Shown here one piece after another: positions 41,964 to 51,931 of a stretch of DNA of 64,000 nucleotides (positions are counted from its first letter, which is position 1; every line of letters begins with the position of its first letter). Origin of the DNA: Kribbella qitaiheensis (GTDB taxonomy: Bacteria; Actinomycetota; Actinomycetes; Propionibacteriales; Kribbellaceae); the NCBI RefSeq assembly GCF_014217565.1, contig NZ_CP043661.1, positions 3,720,001 through 3,784,000 on the forward strand. Direction: 5' to 3'. The position numbers were made by a program, and so were the translations under genes. The notes beneath the pieces were generated by a model. That model was not told the origin of the DNA and made no database searches. It saw only the letters and a list, made by a program, of their open reading frames with translations.

Positions 41964-44900
41964 ATGATCAGTCAGGTGTCATCGGAACAGGTGATCCCCA
42001 AGTGGCAGCAGCGGGCCGCGGTGTGGATCGGTCGCGCAGTCTTGTTCGCCGCCGTCTGCTCGTTCATCGCCGTCCCGGTGCACTTGTTCGCGCCGGAGTT
42101 CGTCAAGGACGCGGAGGACGTGATCGAGTTCTTCGGCATCCCGGCCGGCCACACCTTCCTGTCCGGGGTGTACCTGACCGTTGTCGGCAGCGCGCTGCTG
42201 CGCGGCAAGCGGGCGGCGCTGCTCTGGGTGCTGTTCGTCTTCGAAGGGCTGTGGCTGCTCGGGCAGATCGTCACGGTGGGCTTCCTCAGCGTGCTGATCA
42301 GCAACCCGAACGACCCGGACTTCAAGAAGCCGGGCTTCGCCGACCTCGGCGTCTCGGACCTCGAGTGGAGCATCGCCAGCCTGATCGTCACGCTGGGCAT
42401 GATCTGGCTGCTCTGGCGGATCCGCGGCGCTTTCCCGGCCCGCCTCGCGCCCGGCACGCGGCGGCTCGCGATCTTCGTCCTGATCACCGGTCTGGCGATC
42501 TCGGCAGCGGCCAGCATCACGCTGACCCAGGTGTTCCCGCATACGCTGCACGGGCAGCGGCAGAAGGTCGGCTGGGCCATCTTCGCGGCGCTCGGGCAGA
42601 GCAAGACCAGGATGGGCGGTGACCACTCGGGCCACAACTGGGTCGGGCTGTCGGTCGGCTTCCTGTCCGCCCTGTCCCTGGTGATCGCCTTCGCGATCTT
42701 CCTGCGCTCGGTCCGCCGGGTCCGCTACCTCAGCCAGACCGAGGAGTTGCAGCTCCGCCGGCTACTCCTCCAGTACGGCGAACGCGACTCGCTCGGCTAC
42801 TTCGCCACCCGGCGCGACAAGGCCGTCGTCTTCTCCCCCGACAACAACGCGGCGATCGCGTACCGGGTGGTCAACGGAGTCAGCCTCGCCAGCGGCGACC
42901 CACTCGGTGATCCCTTGGCCTGGCCCGCCGCGATCCAGCGCTGGCTCGCCGAAGCCCGGACCTACGGTTGGTCCCCAGCGGTCGTGTCCGCGAGCGAGGA
43001 AGCTGCCCACGCGTACGTCGACGCGGGTCTGCGCGCGCTGGCGATGGGCGACGAGGCGATCATCGACGTCGCCGACTTCAGCCTCGAGGGCCGCACGATG
43101 CGGCCGGTCCGGCAGGCCGTCACGCGGGCCCAGCGCGCCGGGTACCACGCGGAGGTACGTAGGCACGACGATCTGTCTCCGGCCGCCCTGCAGGAGTACG
43201 TGAAGCTCGCCGAGAAGTGGCGTGGCGCCCAGACCGAGCGCGGCTTCTCGATGGCCCTCGGCCGGCTCGGCGATCCGGCCGACGCGCGCTGCGTGATGGT
43301 GATCGCGCGCGACGCGGACGGCGCAGTACGAGGCCTCCTGTCGTTCGTGCCGTGGGGTGTGCGAGGGGTCTCACTCGACCTGATGCGCCGCGATCCCGAG
43401 TCGGTGAACGGCCTGATGGAGTTCATGGTCACCGCTCTGGTCGACGCCTGCAGCGACCTCGGTCTGCACCACATCTCGCTGAACTTCGCCATGTTCCGGG
43501 AGATCTTCAGCGACGCCGAGCGGGTCGGAGCCGGCCCCGTACTGCGGTTCACCAACGCGTTGCTGACGGGTGCTTCCAGGTTCTGGCAGCTGGAGAGTCT
43601 GTACCAGTCCAACGAGAAGTACCTGCCCCGCTGGTCGCCGAGGCTGATCTGCTACTCCCGCAGCGCCTCGCTCGCGAGGGTGCTGCTCGCCGCCGGGACC
43701 GCGGAGGGCTTCCTGCCCGCACCACGCCCGTGGACCCGGGTGGACACGACCGAGACCGCCGAGCGGCACGCGATCATGGCTGCCGACGGCGGCCAGTTCA
43801 CCGCGGCCGTACGGGCCCAGGAAGAGGACCTGCTCCGGCCGGCACTGCCGGACCGGCGACTGACCGAGCAGGAGCAGATCCGGCGGACCAAGCTCGCCGA
43901 ACTCGTTGCTGCCGGCATCGAACCGTATCCTGTCTCGGTGCCCCGGACGGAAACCCTGGAACGGATCCAGGAGCTGCACCAGAACCTGCCGGCCGATCAC
44001 CACACCGGCCATCAGGTCTCCGTCACCGGCCGGGTGAGCCGGCTGCGCAACCACGGCGGGCTGGCGTTCGCGCAACTGCAGGACGGGCTGGCCGATCTGC
44101 AGGTGATGCTGGCGGCGGATGCGTGCGGCGTCGAAGCGTTGGCGTTGTGGCGCAAGCTGGTCGACATCGGCGACCACGTCAGCGTCACCGGCGAAGTGGT
44201 GACGAGCCGGCGTGGCGAGTTGTCGGTCGCGGTGACCGGCTGGGTAATGGCCGCCAAGTGCCTGCATCCCTTGCCGGACAAGCGAAAGGGCTTCACCGAT
44301 CCCGAGGCCCGGGTCCGGCAGCGCCATCTCGACCTGGTGATGAACCCGGACTCGCTGCGGATGATGCGGCACCGCAGTACCGCGGTACGGGCCCTGCGCA
44401 ACGGATTCGAGACGCGCGGCTTCATCGAGGTGGAGACGCCGATGCTGCAGGCGGTGCACGGCGGCGCGAACGCCCGGCCGTTCATCACCCACATCAACGC
44501 TTACGACACCGAGCTGTTCCTGCGGATCGCGCCCGAGCTGTTCCTGAAGCGGCTGAGTGTCGGCGGGATGGGCAAGATCTTCGAGCTGAACCGGAACTTC
44601 CGCAACGAGGGCGCGGACGCGACCCACAACCCGGAGTTCACCTCGGTCGAGGCCTACCAGCCGTACGCCGACTACCACACGATGCGCGAGCTGACCCGGG
44701 AGCTGCTGATCGAGGCCGCCACCGCGGTGTTCGGCAAGCCCGTGGTCAAGCGCCCCGACGGCGAGCTCGACATCTCCGGCGAGTGGCCGGTGATCACCGT
44801 GCACGACGCGGTCAGCCACGCGACCGGCGTACAGATCGACTCCGGTACGCCGTGCGAACGGTTGCGTGAGCTGTGCGCGGAACACGGTGTCCATGTCGCG

Positions 44901-45332
44901 TTCGCGCTGTCGCCGGGCGAGCTGGTGCTCGAGCTGTACGACGAGCTGGTCGAGCCGAAAACCACGATGCCGACGTTCTACACGGACTTCCCGCTGGAGA
45001 CGTCGCCGCTGACGCGGACGCACCGGTCCGACCCGCGGCTGGCCGAGCGCTGGGACCTGGTCGCCTTCGGCGCGGAGATCGGTACGGCGTACTCGGAGCT
45101 GGTGGATCCGGTCGAGCAACGCCGCCGGCTCACCGAACAGTCGCTGAAGGCGGCCGCCGGCGATCCGGAGGCGATGTCGCTCGACGAGGACTTCCTCAGC
45201 GCACTCGAGTACGCGATGCCTCCCACTGGAGGCCTCGGCATCGGCGTCGACCGGGTGATGATGATGCTCACCGGCCAGAACATCCGCGCCACCCTCGCCT
45301 TCCCCTTCGTCCGCCCCACACCGCGCCCCTAG
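41964..45332 (+). CDS. lysX: Bifunctional lysyl-phosphatidylglycerol synthase/lysyl-tRNA ligase LysX
   Basis: A 1122-residue fusion. About 235 N-terminal residues form membrane helices, followed by a DUF2156 MprF-type transferase (~250-590), an OB-fold anticodon-binding domain (~660-770; VTGRVSRLRNHGGLAFAQL) and a class II lysyl-tRNA synthetase core (RFxRNExxDxTHNPEF-like segment NRNFRNEGADATHNPEF, and a C-terminal GIGVDRVMM). Established for Mycobacterium LysX: it charges tRNA with Lys and transfers Lys to phosphatidylglycerol, lowering membrane negative charge and giving cationic-peptide resistance. Two lanthipeptide loci in this window make a self-protection role attractive, but this is inference. 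Confidence 0.92.
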   Translation: MISQVSSEQVIPKWQQRAAVWIGRAVLFAAVCSFIAVPVHLFAPEFVKDAEDVIEFFGIPAGHTFLSGVYLTVVGSALLRGKRAALLWVLFVFEGLWLLGQIVTVGFLSVLISNPNDPDFKKPGFADLGVSDLEWSIASLIVTLGMIWLLWRIRGAFPARLAPGTRRLAIFVLITGLAISAAASITLTQVFPHTLHGQRQKVGWAIFAALGQSKTRMGGDHSGHNWVGLSVGFLSALSLVIAFAIFLRSVRRVRYLSQTEELQLRRLLLQYGERDSLGYFATRRDKAVVFSPDNNAAIAYRVVNGVSLASGDPLGDPLAWPAAIQRWLAEARTYGWSPAVVSASEEAAHAYVDAGLRALAMGDEAIIDVADFSLEGRTMRPVRQAVTRAQRAGYHAEVRRHDDLSPAALQEYVKLAEKWRGAQTERGFSMALGRLGDPADARCVMVIARDADGAVRGLLSFVPWGVRGVSLDLMRRDPESVNGLMEFMVTALVDACSDLGLHHISLNFAMFREIFSDAERVGAGPVLRFTNALLTGASRFWQLESLYQSNEKYLPRWSPRLICYSRSASLARVLLAAGTAEGFLPAPRPWTRVDTTETAERHAIMAADGGQFTAAVRAQEEDLLRPALPDRRLTEQEQIRRTKLAELVAAGIEPYPVSVPRTETLERIQELHQNLPADHHTGHQVSVTGRVSRLRNHGGLAFAQLQDGLADLQVMLAADACGVEALALWRKLVDIGDHVSVTGEVVTSRRGELSVAVTGWVMAAKCLHPLPDKRKGFTDPEARVRQRHLDLVMNPDSLRMMRHRSTAVRALRNGFETRGFIEVETPMLQAVHGGANARPFITHINAYDTELFLRIAPELFLKRLSVGGMGKIFELNRNFRNEGADATHNPEFTSVEAYQPYADYHTMRELTRELLIEAATAVFGKPVVKRPDGELDISGEWPVITVHDAVSHATGVQIDSGTPCERLRELCAEHGVHVAFALSPGELVLELYDELVEPKTTMPTFYTDFPLETSPLTRTHRSDPRLAERWDLVAFGAEIGTAYSELVDPVEQRRRLTEQSLKAAAGDPEAMSLDEDFLSALEYAMPPTGGLGIGVDRVMMMLTGQNIRATLAFPFVRPTPRP

Positions 45333-45416
45333 TGTTCCGGCACGGGGCACTAGCAGTTGTCGGTCCCACCCCATAGGCTTTCCTTTCAAGGGGAAATCAG
45401 GGGACCTGGGGGGATT

Positions 45417-46373
45417 GTGAAGAAGTTTTCGGCTGTCATGATCGGGCTTGCCATGCTCGGTCTCGCGACCGGTTGCGGGACTTCGTCGAAGGACGACGCG
45501 AGCTCGAAGACGTTACAGACCACGTCGGCGCCTACCACGACGGGCAGTGAGCCGGTGGAGACGCCTACTCCGGTCGTCACGACGCCGGCCGGGCCGCTGA
45601 CCGCGCCGGAGTACCAGAAGAGTTTGTCCGATCTGGACTACCGGCTCGCTCCGGCCATCAAGGCGCTCAGCGTCGCCAACAACGGCGACAACCTGGCCGA
45701 TGCGATGACGGGTCTTTCGCAGTTGCTGGAGAGCGAGAAGTCAGAACTTGAGAGCGTGAAGCCACCGCCTGCTGCGGCCGCCGCGCACAAGGCTTTGCAA
45801 GCGCGTCTCCAGGTTGCCAGCGACGACCTGTCGGGGACGGAGAACGACGAGGCTGTCAGCAACGCCAAGTGCGGCGGCGTCGTCTACACCTCGCAGAACA
45901 TGCAGCGGAAGCTGACGGCAGATCTCGCGAGTGCTGTCGCCGGGCTGAAGAAGGCCGGGATCCGCTTCGGCAGTACCCTGCCGAACCTTGGCCCCGAGCC
46001 GGCTGACCAGCGGCCGTCGAACGGCGACATCATCGTCCGCTCCGGCTCACGCGGCTCCGGCCGGCTACAGGTCGAGAACGGTACCGACAAGGACGTCGCG
46101 ATCTCGGTCGTCACCGACGGGCAGCCCCCGGGCAAACCGCACGTGATGATGTTCGTGCAGGCCAAGAAGACCGCGACGATCAGCCGGATCGGCGGGAAGT
46201 ACCACATCTACTACAAGACCGGCAGCGACTGGAACGCCAAGCGCCGCCAGTTCAGCTCCAACTGCAGCTTCTCGAAGTTCGACCAGGGCTTCGGCAAGAA
46301 CGAGGGCTGGAAGATCGGCCTGAAGCCAAGCCTCCTGGGCAACGCCTCCACCACCGACGTCGACGCCTTCTGA
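45417..46373 (+). CDS. Predicted lipoprotein, unknown function
   Basis: About 318 residues from GTG 45417, preceded by a G-rich Shine-Dalgarno. Lipobox LATGC follows a short hydrophobic signal. A Ser/Thr/Pro linker leads to a helical region (LTAPEYQKSLSDLDYRLAPAIKAL...) and a C-terminal beta-rich domain with paired Cys. No match to a known family that I recognise. Monocistronic; converges on vapC with no gap. Confidence 0.68.
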   Translation: MKKFSAVMIGLAMLGLATGCGTSSKDDASSKTLQTTSAPTTTGSEPVETPTPVVTTPAGPLTAPEYQKSLSDLDYRLAPAIKALSVANNGDNLADAMTGLSQLLESEKSELESVKPPPAAAAAHKALQARLQVASDDLSGTENDEAVSNAKCGGVVYTSQNMQRKLTADLASAVAGLKKAGIRFGSTLPNLGPEPADQRPSNGDIIVRSGSRGSGRLQVENGTDKDVAISVVTDGQPPGKPHVMMFVQAKKTATISRIGGKYHIYYKTGSDWNAKRRQFSSNCSFSKFDQGFGKNEGWKIGLKPSLLGNASTTDVDAF

Positions 46374-46808
46374 CTACGCGTCGTCGGGCATCAACCGAAA
46401 GGCTGGGTGCGAGGTGAGTGGGCGAATCGCCCGGAAGGCACGCCTGTCCAGCGTGAGTAGTGCATCGGTCCGGTAGTCGGCAGCCAACGCGACGTTGACA
46501 GCATCAGCAAGGTCAAGATCCAGGTCGGCATAGCGATCGCGCACCGCCATGGCCGTCTCGAGGATCTCGGTCGTGACATCAGGGACCTGGAATCGCATCC
46601 GCCGCACCTGCGTGAGCAAGGCATTGAGGACAACACCACGGGCGGTTCCACCCAGGCGCGCGCCGGCCAAGTGGTCGACCTCTGCAAGGACCAGCGGCGA
46701 CAGGATGACCGTGCCCGCTTCCTGCAGTAGCTTCCGGCAACTGTCCGCCTCCGGTGCGTTCCGATCGAACGCGGCGATGATGCCGGAGGTGTCTGCGACC
46801 AGGATCAC
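46374..46808 (-). CDS. vapC: PIN-domain ribonuclease toxin VapC
   Basis: A 144-residue PIN domain with the acidic metal site intact: Asp6 (VADTSG), Glu43 (LAEVDH), Asp102 (LADAVN) and Asp121 (LDRRAF). It would cleave tRNA or rRNA when freed from the antitoxin. ATG overlaps the vapB stop (ATGA), as is typical for these operons. Confidence 0.87.
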   Translation of the reverse strand: MILVADTSGIIAAFDRNAPEADSCRKLLQEAGTVILSPLVLAEVDHLAGARLGGTARGVVLNALLTQVRRMRFQVPDVTTEILETAMAVRDRYADLDLDLADAVNVALAADYRTDALLTLDRRAFRAIRPLTSHPAFRLMPDDA

Positions 46809-47044
46809 CGCGGTTCGGTCCGACGTGCGATCTCGGAGCGGACTTCATCCTTGGTGACAGGCACACCGCTTCCATCGAAGCTCGGCCAGTCCAAGGGTTC
46901 GTCCCACACCCGGTTGGCCATCGCGGCGAGGTGGATCCCCTCCCGGATGATCTCCGCTTCCGGGATACCGCGCCGGGCAGCCGCCTCCTTGATCAACGCG
47001 AGGTCCTCAGGGTCGGCGTACACGTTCGTCCGCTTCATCGACAT
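46805..47044 (-). CDS. vapB: Ribbon-helix-helix antitoxin VapB
   Basis: A 79-residue protein. The N-terminal ribbon-helix-helix (KRTNVYADPEDLALIKEAAARRGIPEAEIIREGI in pieces) binds DNA, and the C-terminal part (DEPLDWPSFDGSG) would wrap VapC. Starts at 47044, or at 47038 for the shorter form. The predicted operator overlaps the start codon, so transcription may be leaderless or start very close. Confidence 0.83.
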   Translation of the reverse strand: MSMKRTNVYADPEDLALIKEAAARRGIPEAEIIREGIHLAAMANRVWDEPLDWPSFDGSGVPVTKDEVRSEIARRTEPR

Positions 47045-47068
47045 GTACCAACGCTAACACATGTACCA
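47041..47068 (-). promoter_or_regulatory. vapBC operator: duplicated ACATGTACCA
   Basis: ACATGTACCA occurs at 47041-47050 and again at 47059-47068, 18 bp apart (centre to centre), each with a palindromic ACATGT. The first copy contains the vapB start codon. This is a plausible pair of VapB-binding half-sites for autoregulation. Confidence 0.6.
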
Positions 47069-47089
47069 CTGAACTCTAGGCGAGGGAAC

Positions 47090-47293
47090 ATGCTCACGAT
47101 CCAGTACGCCCGCCGGCATCCAGACATGCGGATCAACGTCGTCGATCCCGGCTACACCGCGACCGATTTCAACGGCCACAGCGGCGACCAGACCATCGAA
47201 CAGGGCGCCGAGATCATCATCCGGCTGGCCTCGATCCCCAAGGACGGCCCCACCGCCCAGTACCTGAGCCTCACCGGAACTGTCCCCTGGTGA
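47090..47293 (+). pseudogene. Short-chain dehydrogenase C-terminal remnant
   Basis: 67 residues (MLTIQYARRHPDMRINVVDP..., GYTATDFNGHSG, QGAEIIIRLA, GPTAQY) match the C-terminal third of SDR-family dehydrogenases, after the catalytic Tyr/Lys, which is missing along with the whole Rossmann N-terminus. The upstream sequence in frame bears a stop and does not resemble SDR. It begins 46 nt from vapB and looks like the relic left after a rearrangement at this point. Confidence 0.75.
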
Positions 47294-47912
47294 AACGCGC
47301 TGTTCGAGGTTGCTGCGATGACGGTTTGCTCCTGCGCGGACTCGGGGCGACCAGCCGGGTGTGGGACGGCTGGCGCTCCCTGTACGGCGACGCCTCGCCC
47401 CGGTCACGCCGCGGCAGCGCACCTCTCGGTGTACACGTTCTCCTCCATGGCAGCCGCCGTCGCCGCGGATCTACCAGTACGACCTGGCCTCACTTCGCCG
47501 TCGGCGCCTCACCTACCGCCCCCAGTACGGCGTCTTGTGCACCGGCTGAGCGTTCCGCCGCCAGAAAACGCTCACCGGATGCACAGAGGCCGGCAGCCGA
47601 CGCCGGCGCACCGCGCCCTTGTGCACGGCCTGAGCACGCGACCGGCCAAGAACACTCGGCCGGTGCACAAAGCCCCCTGTTTCGCGGTGTGCCAGGTGCT
47701 ACCGGTTGAAAGCTGCTAAGCCTGCTCGCCGAGGGCGGGTCTGGCTCGTCCGCTGCCGGGTCCTTCGTCCGCTGCCGGACTTATAACGCGCTATCGGCCG
47801 AACATCGCATCAGCGGACCCGATCCCTGGCCCACCCGCACCCCGGGGAACCAGGTGGCGGCGAACCATGGTGGGCAGCACCAACCAGCGCCCGACGGAGC
47901 TGCGTGGGGATC
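47294..47912. other. Gene-free 619-nt interval with hydrolase relic and stem-loops
   Basis: There is no intact gene. Between about 47310 and 47475, pieces in two frames resemble an alpha/beta-hydrolase (GLGATSRVWDGW in one frame, YTFSSMAAAVAADL in another), so a hydrolase gene has decayed here. Two related stem-loops follow at 47534-47588 and 47618-47672 (listed separately). The remainder is unremarkable GC-rich sequence. Confidence 0.5.
47534..47672. repeat. Two related stem-loops in tandem
   Basis: Unit 1: CTTGTGCACCGGCTGAGCG (47534-47552) with CGCTCACCGGATGCACAGAG (47569-47588). Unit 2: CTTGTGCACGGCCTGAGC (47618-47635) with CTCGGCCGGTGCACAAAG (47655-47672). Both pair imperfectly, and the left arms of the two units are about 90% alike. 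Could be REP-like repeats, a processed small RNA or terminators of the neighbouring relics. Confidence 0.55.
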
Positions 47913-49286
<1,374 letters not shown>

Positions 49287-49332
49287 GTGGAGGAATCCTT
49301 CCGGTCATCGTCGACCGTTTGGTTTGCCTCCC

Positions 49333-49453
49333 CGCTCTGTCAGACCTGACGTCTTCCAGAGGTGCCTCGCCCGTGCGGTGAAGGTGCCTGAGAGATTCTT
49401 GGGGAGAGTTGCTCCTACGGCGCCCGGGTCGTGCCCGGGTCTCTCCCGCACGG
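49333..49453 (-). ncRNA. Glycine riboswitch (gcvT-type)
   Basis: Read on the minus strand, the leader of sdaA contains the conserved glycine-aptamer blocks GGGAGAGACC, GCCGTAGGAGCAA, AATCTCTCAGGCA and CTCTGGAAG in the correct order, followed by a CTGACAGAG segment. It appears to be a single aptamer and not the usual tandem. It lies about 50 nt upstream of the start codon, leaving room for an expression platform. These elements normally switch genes on in response to glycine. Confidence 0.9.
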
Positions 49454-49590
49454 GTTCATGCGGCTGTGCGGTTGTTTTGTCGGACGCCGTGACCGTACGG
49501 CGCTCCGACAGCAGCCGTCAATCCAGCGATGGACCCGCTTCCCCCGAGCGATGGATCCGCGGCACCCCCGGGCACCCGGAGGCTGGTGCC

Positions 49591-50530
49591 ATGACAACGA
49601 TCGCCCGTACTGCGAACGCCACGTCGGCGCCCGGCTGGATGGCCTGGGCGCCGCGGCTCGCGCTGGGCTGGGCCGTCGCCTACGGCGCGATACGAGTGTG
49701 GTTCGCCACTGGCCACGCTCCCAACTGGATCCTCCCCAGCGACCTGCTGATCCCCGGCTGGGCATCGGTCGCGGGCCTGCCTGGCAAGCGCCGCCCTAGC
49801 AAGCGCCGCTCTGACCGGCGCGATCGACCATCGAGGGCGCTCGAAGGTACTGATCGCCACCACCTGGGCCGCAGCGGCTGGATGGGTCGCCGCCTGTGCC
49901 CTGTCCCTCCTGGACTTCGTCGGCGCGATCCTGCCCGGCCTCGGACTCCCCTTCGATCTCCCAGCACTGCTGAGCAGAGCAGGCGGTCTCACCGGCGCCC
50001 TCCTCCTCGGCGCCACCGCCCTGGCCCGCCAACGCCAACTGGACCCAAGCTGCCTGCAGTGCACCGGCACCGGCAGCCGCACCTTGCCGGCCAAGTGGGC
50101 AACCCTCGGTGCCTGGCTGGCAGTAGCCGGCTGCCTCGGACGCTTGGCCGCCCAGGCGGCTATCGGGTTCGACAGCACTCCATACGGCGAGGGCAACGCG
50201 ATGCTGCTGTTCGAGGGCGGCTTCCTGCTCGCGGGTATAGCCCTCCCACTACTGCTGGTCTACCGGCCCGGCCAGGTGTTCCCCCGCTGGATGCTGCTGC
50301 TTCCAGGAGCCGGGCTGGGCGCCGGCATCACGGCGTACTTCGGGGCCGGCCTGATCCAGATGATCGTGGAGGCACTGCGCGGCGAACGCGCGTTCGCGGG
50401 CAGCGACCTGCCGACGGCCTTCTTCTGGGTGGCGGTGCCGTGCTATCTCGTTTGGGGACTCGGCCTGGCCACGGCGACGTACGGGTACTACACCCGGACT
50501 CGCAAGCCCTGCAAAGGCTGCGGCCGTTAG
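49591..50530 (+). pseudogene. Membrane protein gene split by a frameshift
   Basis: The reading frame starts at ATG 49591 (GGAGG well placed) with a membrane helix (MAWAPRLALGWAVAYGAIRVWF). Near 49777-49783 (GCCTGCCTGGC) it shifts by one base; from there the +1 frame continues as LASAALASAALTGAID... with at least five more hydrophobic helices, ending at TAG 50528-50530 after KPCKGCGR. Joining the frames gives a coherent ~313-residue integral membrane protein of unknown function. A near-perfect 15-bp duplication (GCAAGCGCCGC twice) sits next to the break. Either a true pseudogene or a one-base sequencing error. Confidence 0.72.
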
Positions 50531-50856
50531 CGGGTCAGGCGGTTGGTGCGCTCGGCCCAGAGCTCGAAGAACCAGGTGAACAGGGGCGGGATGCTGGCGG
50601 CGAGCGCGAGCAGCGTGGTCGACCAGCTCCAGCGCAGCGGCTTGCGGACGACAGCCACCGTGATCACGTAGGCGACGAAGATCGTGCCGTGGATCGGCCC
50701 GAAGACCTTCACGCCGATCTCGTTGTCGGACAGCACGTACTTGAACAGCATGCCGATCAGCAGGCCGGTCCAGGAGACCGCCTCGGCGATCGCCACCGCA
50801 CGGAACCAGGTCGCGTGCTTCGGCCGGACGGGCGCGTCGAGAGTCGTCTCAGTCAT
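50527..50856 (-). CDS. DUF3817 family small membrane protein
   Basis: A 109-residue protein with three membrane helices matching DUF3817 (FRAVAIAEAVSWTGLLIGM, KVFGPIHGTIFVAYVI, PPLFTWFFELWAERT). Function unknown; proteins of this family are widespread in actinobacteria. Its 3' end overlaps that of the convergent frameshifted membrane gene by 4 nt. Confidence 0.85.
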   Translation of the reverse strand: MTETTLDAPVRPKHATWFRAVAIAEAVSWTGLLIGMLFKYVLSDNEIGVKVFGPIHGTIFVAYVITVAVVRKPLRWSWSTTLLALAASIPPLFTWFFELWAERTNRLTR

Positions 50857-50934
50857 CAGGTCAGTGACCCTAACAAGTCCCCCAAGCCGGTCGGGGGATC
50901 GGCCAGGGGAGAACCCCGATGCGCCACGGAATCC

Positions 50935-51461
50935 GGTTGCCGAGGATCAGTACGTCCCCAACCGAAGGACGAGAAGGACAAGGAGCTCATCAAGGGCTCG
51001 CAATGCGCCACCTTGCAAGTGCCGGTCGACTGGAACCGCCCGAACGGACCGACCTTCGGACTCGCCCTCGCCCGCCGTACCGCGAAACAGGCGCGCGTGG
51101 GTTCGCTGGTGTTCGGACCAGGCGGGCCAGGCGATTCCGGCGTCGACCGGATCAGGACCGGAATGAGTCGTGCCTCGGTCTGCCCAAGGCGCCCAATCCC
51201 CAACAGGACTTGGAGATCCGCCACCTGAAGACGCCGATCCTGCTGTCCAACTCGATCCACGATCCGGCCACCGGCTACAACTGGGCAACGGACGTGGCTC
51301 GGCAGCTCGGCCGGAACGGCGTACTGCTGACCTACCAAGGCTGGGGACACGGCAGCTACAACAAGAGCCCGTGCGTCCAGTCCGCGATCGACGACTACCT
51401 GGTCTCCTTGAAGGTCCCTGCGCGTGGAAGCAGTTGCCCGGCCGTAGCACCGACCGGCTGA
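50935..51461 (+). pseudogene. TAP-type secreted alpha/beta hydrolase with internal deletion
   Basis: The first part (ELIKGSQCATLQVPVDW..., LALARRTAKQ, GSLVFGPGGPGDSGVD) is the N-terminal region of tripeptidyl-aminopeptidase-like hydrolases. Near 51150 the frame changes and the text jumps to the family's C-terminal part (CLGLPKAPNPQQDLEI, TPILLSNSIHDPATGYNWA, TYQGWGHGSY). The middle ~250 residues, including the nucleophile Ser, and the signal peptide are gone. It cannot be functional. The retained Asp and His regions are still recognisable. Confidence 0.82.
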
Positions 51462-51464
51462 CCC

Positions 51465-51701
51465 TCAGACCTGGACCAGGTGTGCTTCCTGGACCCTGGT
51501 GAGTTGGCGACCGGAGATCGCCTCGCCCGACAGCGACAGCAACTGGGCGCAGGCGATCTCGAGCGCCCGGGACTGGGTCGGGCAGCCGTCGACGAACCAG
51601 AACGGGTCGTCGTTCTGCAGGTCGTCCGCATCATCGATGTCGGCGAACCAGTGATGGTTCCCGCTGCAGACGCAGCGCACCACCCGCACTCGCAAGTTCA
51701 T
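51465..51701 (-). CDS. Small conserved-looking hypothetical protein
   Basis: 78 residues (MNLRVRVVRCVCSGNHHWFADI..., DDPFWFVDGCPTQS, RALEIACAQLLSLSGEAIS). GGGGGAG about 8 nt upstream and a sensible composition support translation. Three Cys and the CSGNHH segment might bind metal. No family recognised. Could be reached by read-through from aminopeptidase P upstream, but orientation and a 230-nt gap argue for its own promoter. Confidence 0.55.
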   Translation of the reverse strand: MNLRVRVVRCVCSGNHHWFADIDDADDLQNDDPFWFVDGCPTQSRALEIACAQLLSLSGEAISGRQLTRVQEAHLVQV

Positions 51702-51931
51702 CGGTAAAGCTCCCCCGTACCTGGAACCGCCCTGGGTCCCCCCCGGGTCCCAGTCGGGGTCAGCCCGGCCGGCGCGTGGTCGCGGCCCCCCACTGCCACG
51801 CGCCGAGCCGAGTTTGACCCTCCCCCGCTCGCTACATCGTTCGCGGGCCCCCGAGTGTTACTGCAGGTGACCAGATTTTTTTAAGTGACTACTTCACTAC
51901 GCGCAGTGATCACTCGACCTCCCCGACAGCA

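Noticed and set aside
43371..45389. 672-codon minus-strand frame opposite lysX
   Set aside because: Shadow of the lysX coding strand; composition is antisense-like.
47290..47719. Intact hypothetical genes in the interval after the SDR relic
   Set aside because: Frames are short, lack ribosome sites, and hydrolase-like pieces occur in different frames, consistent with decay.
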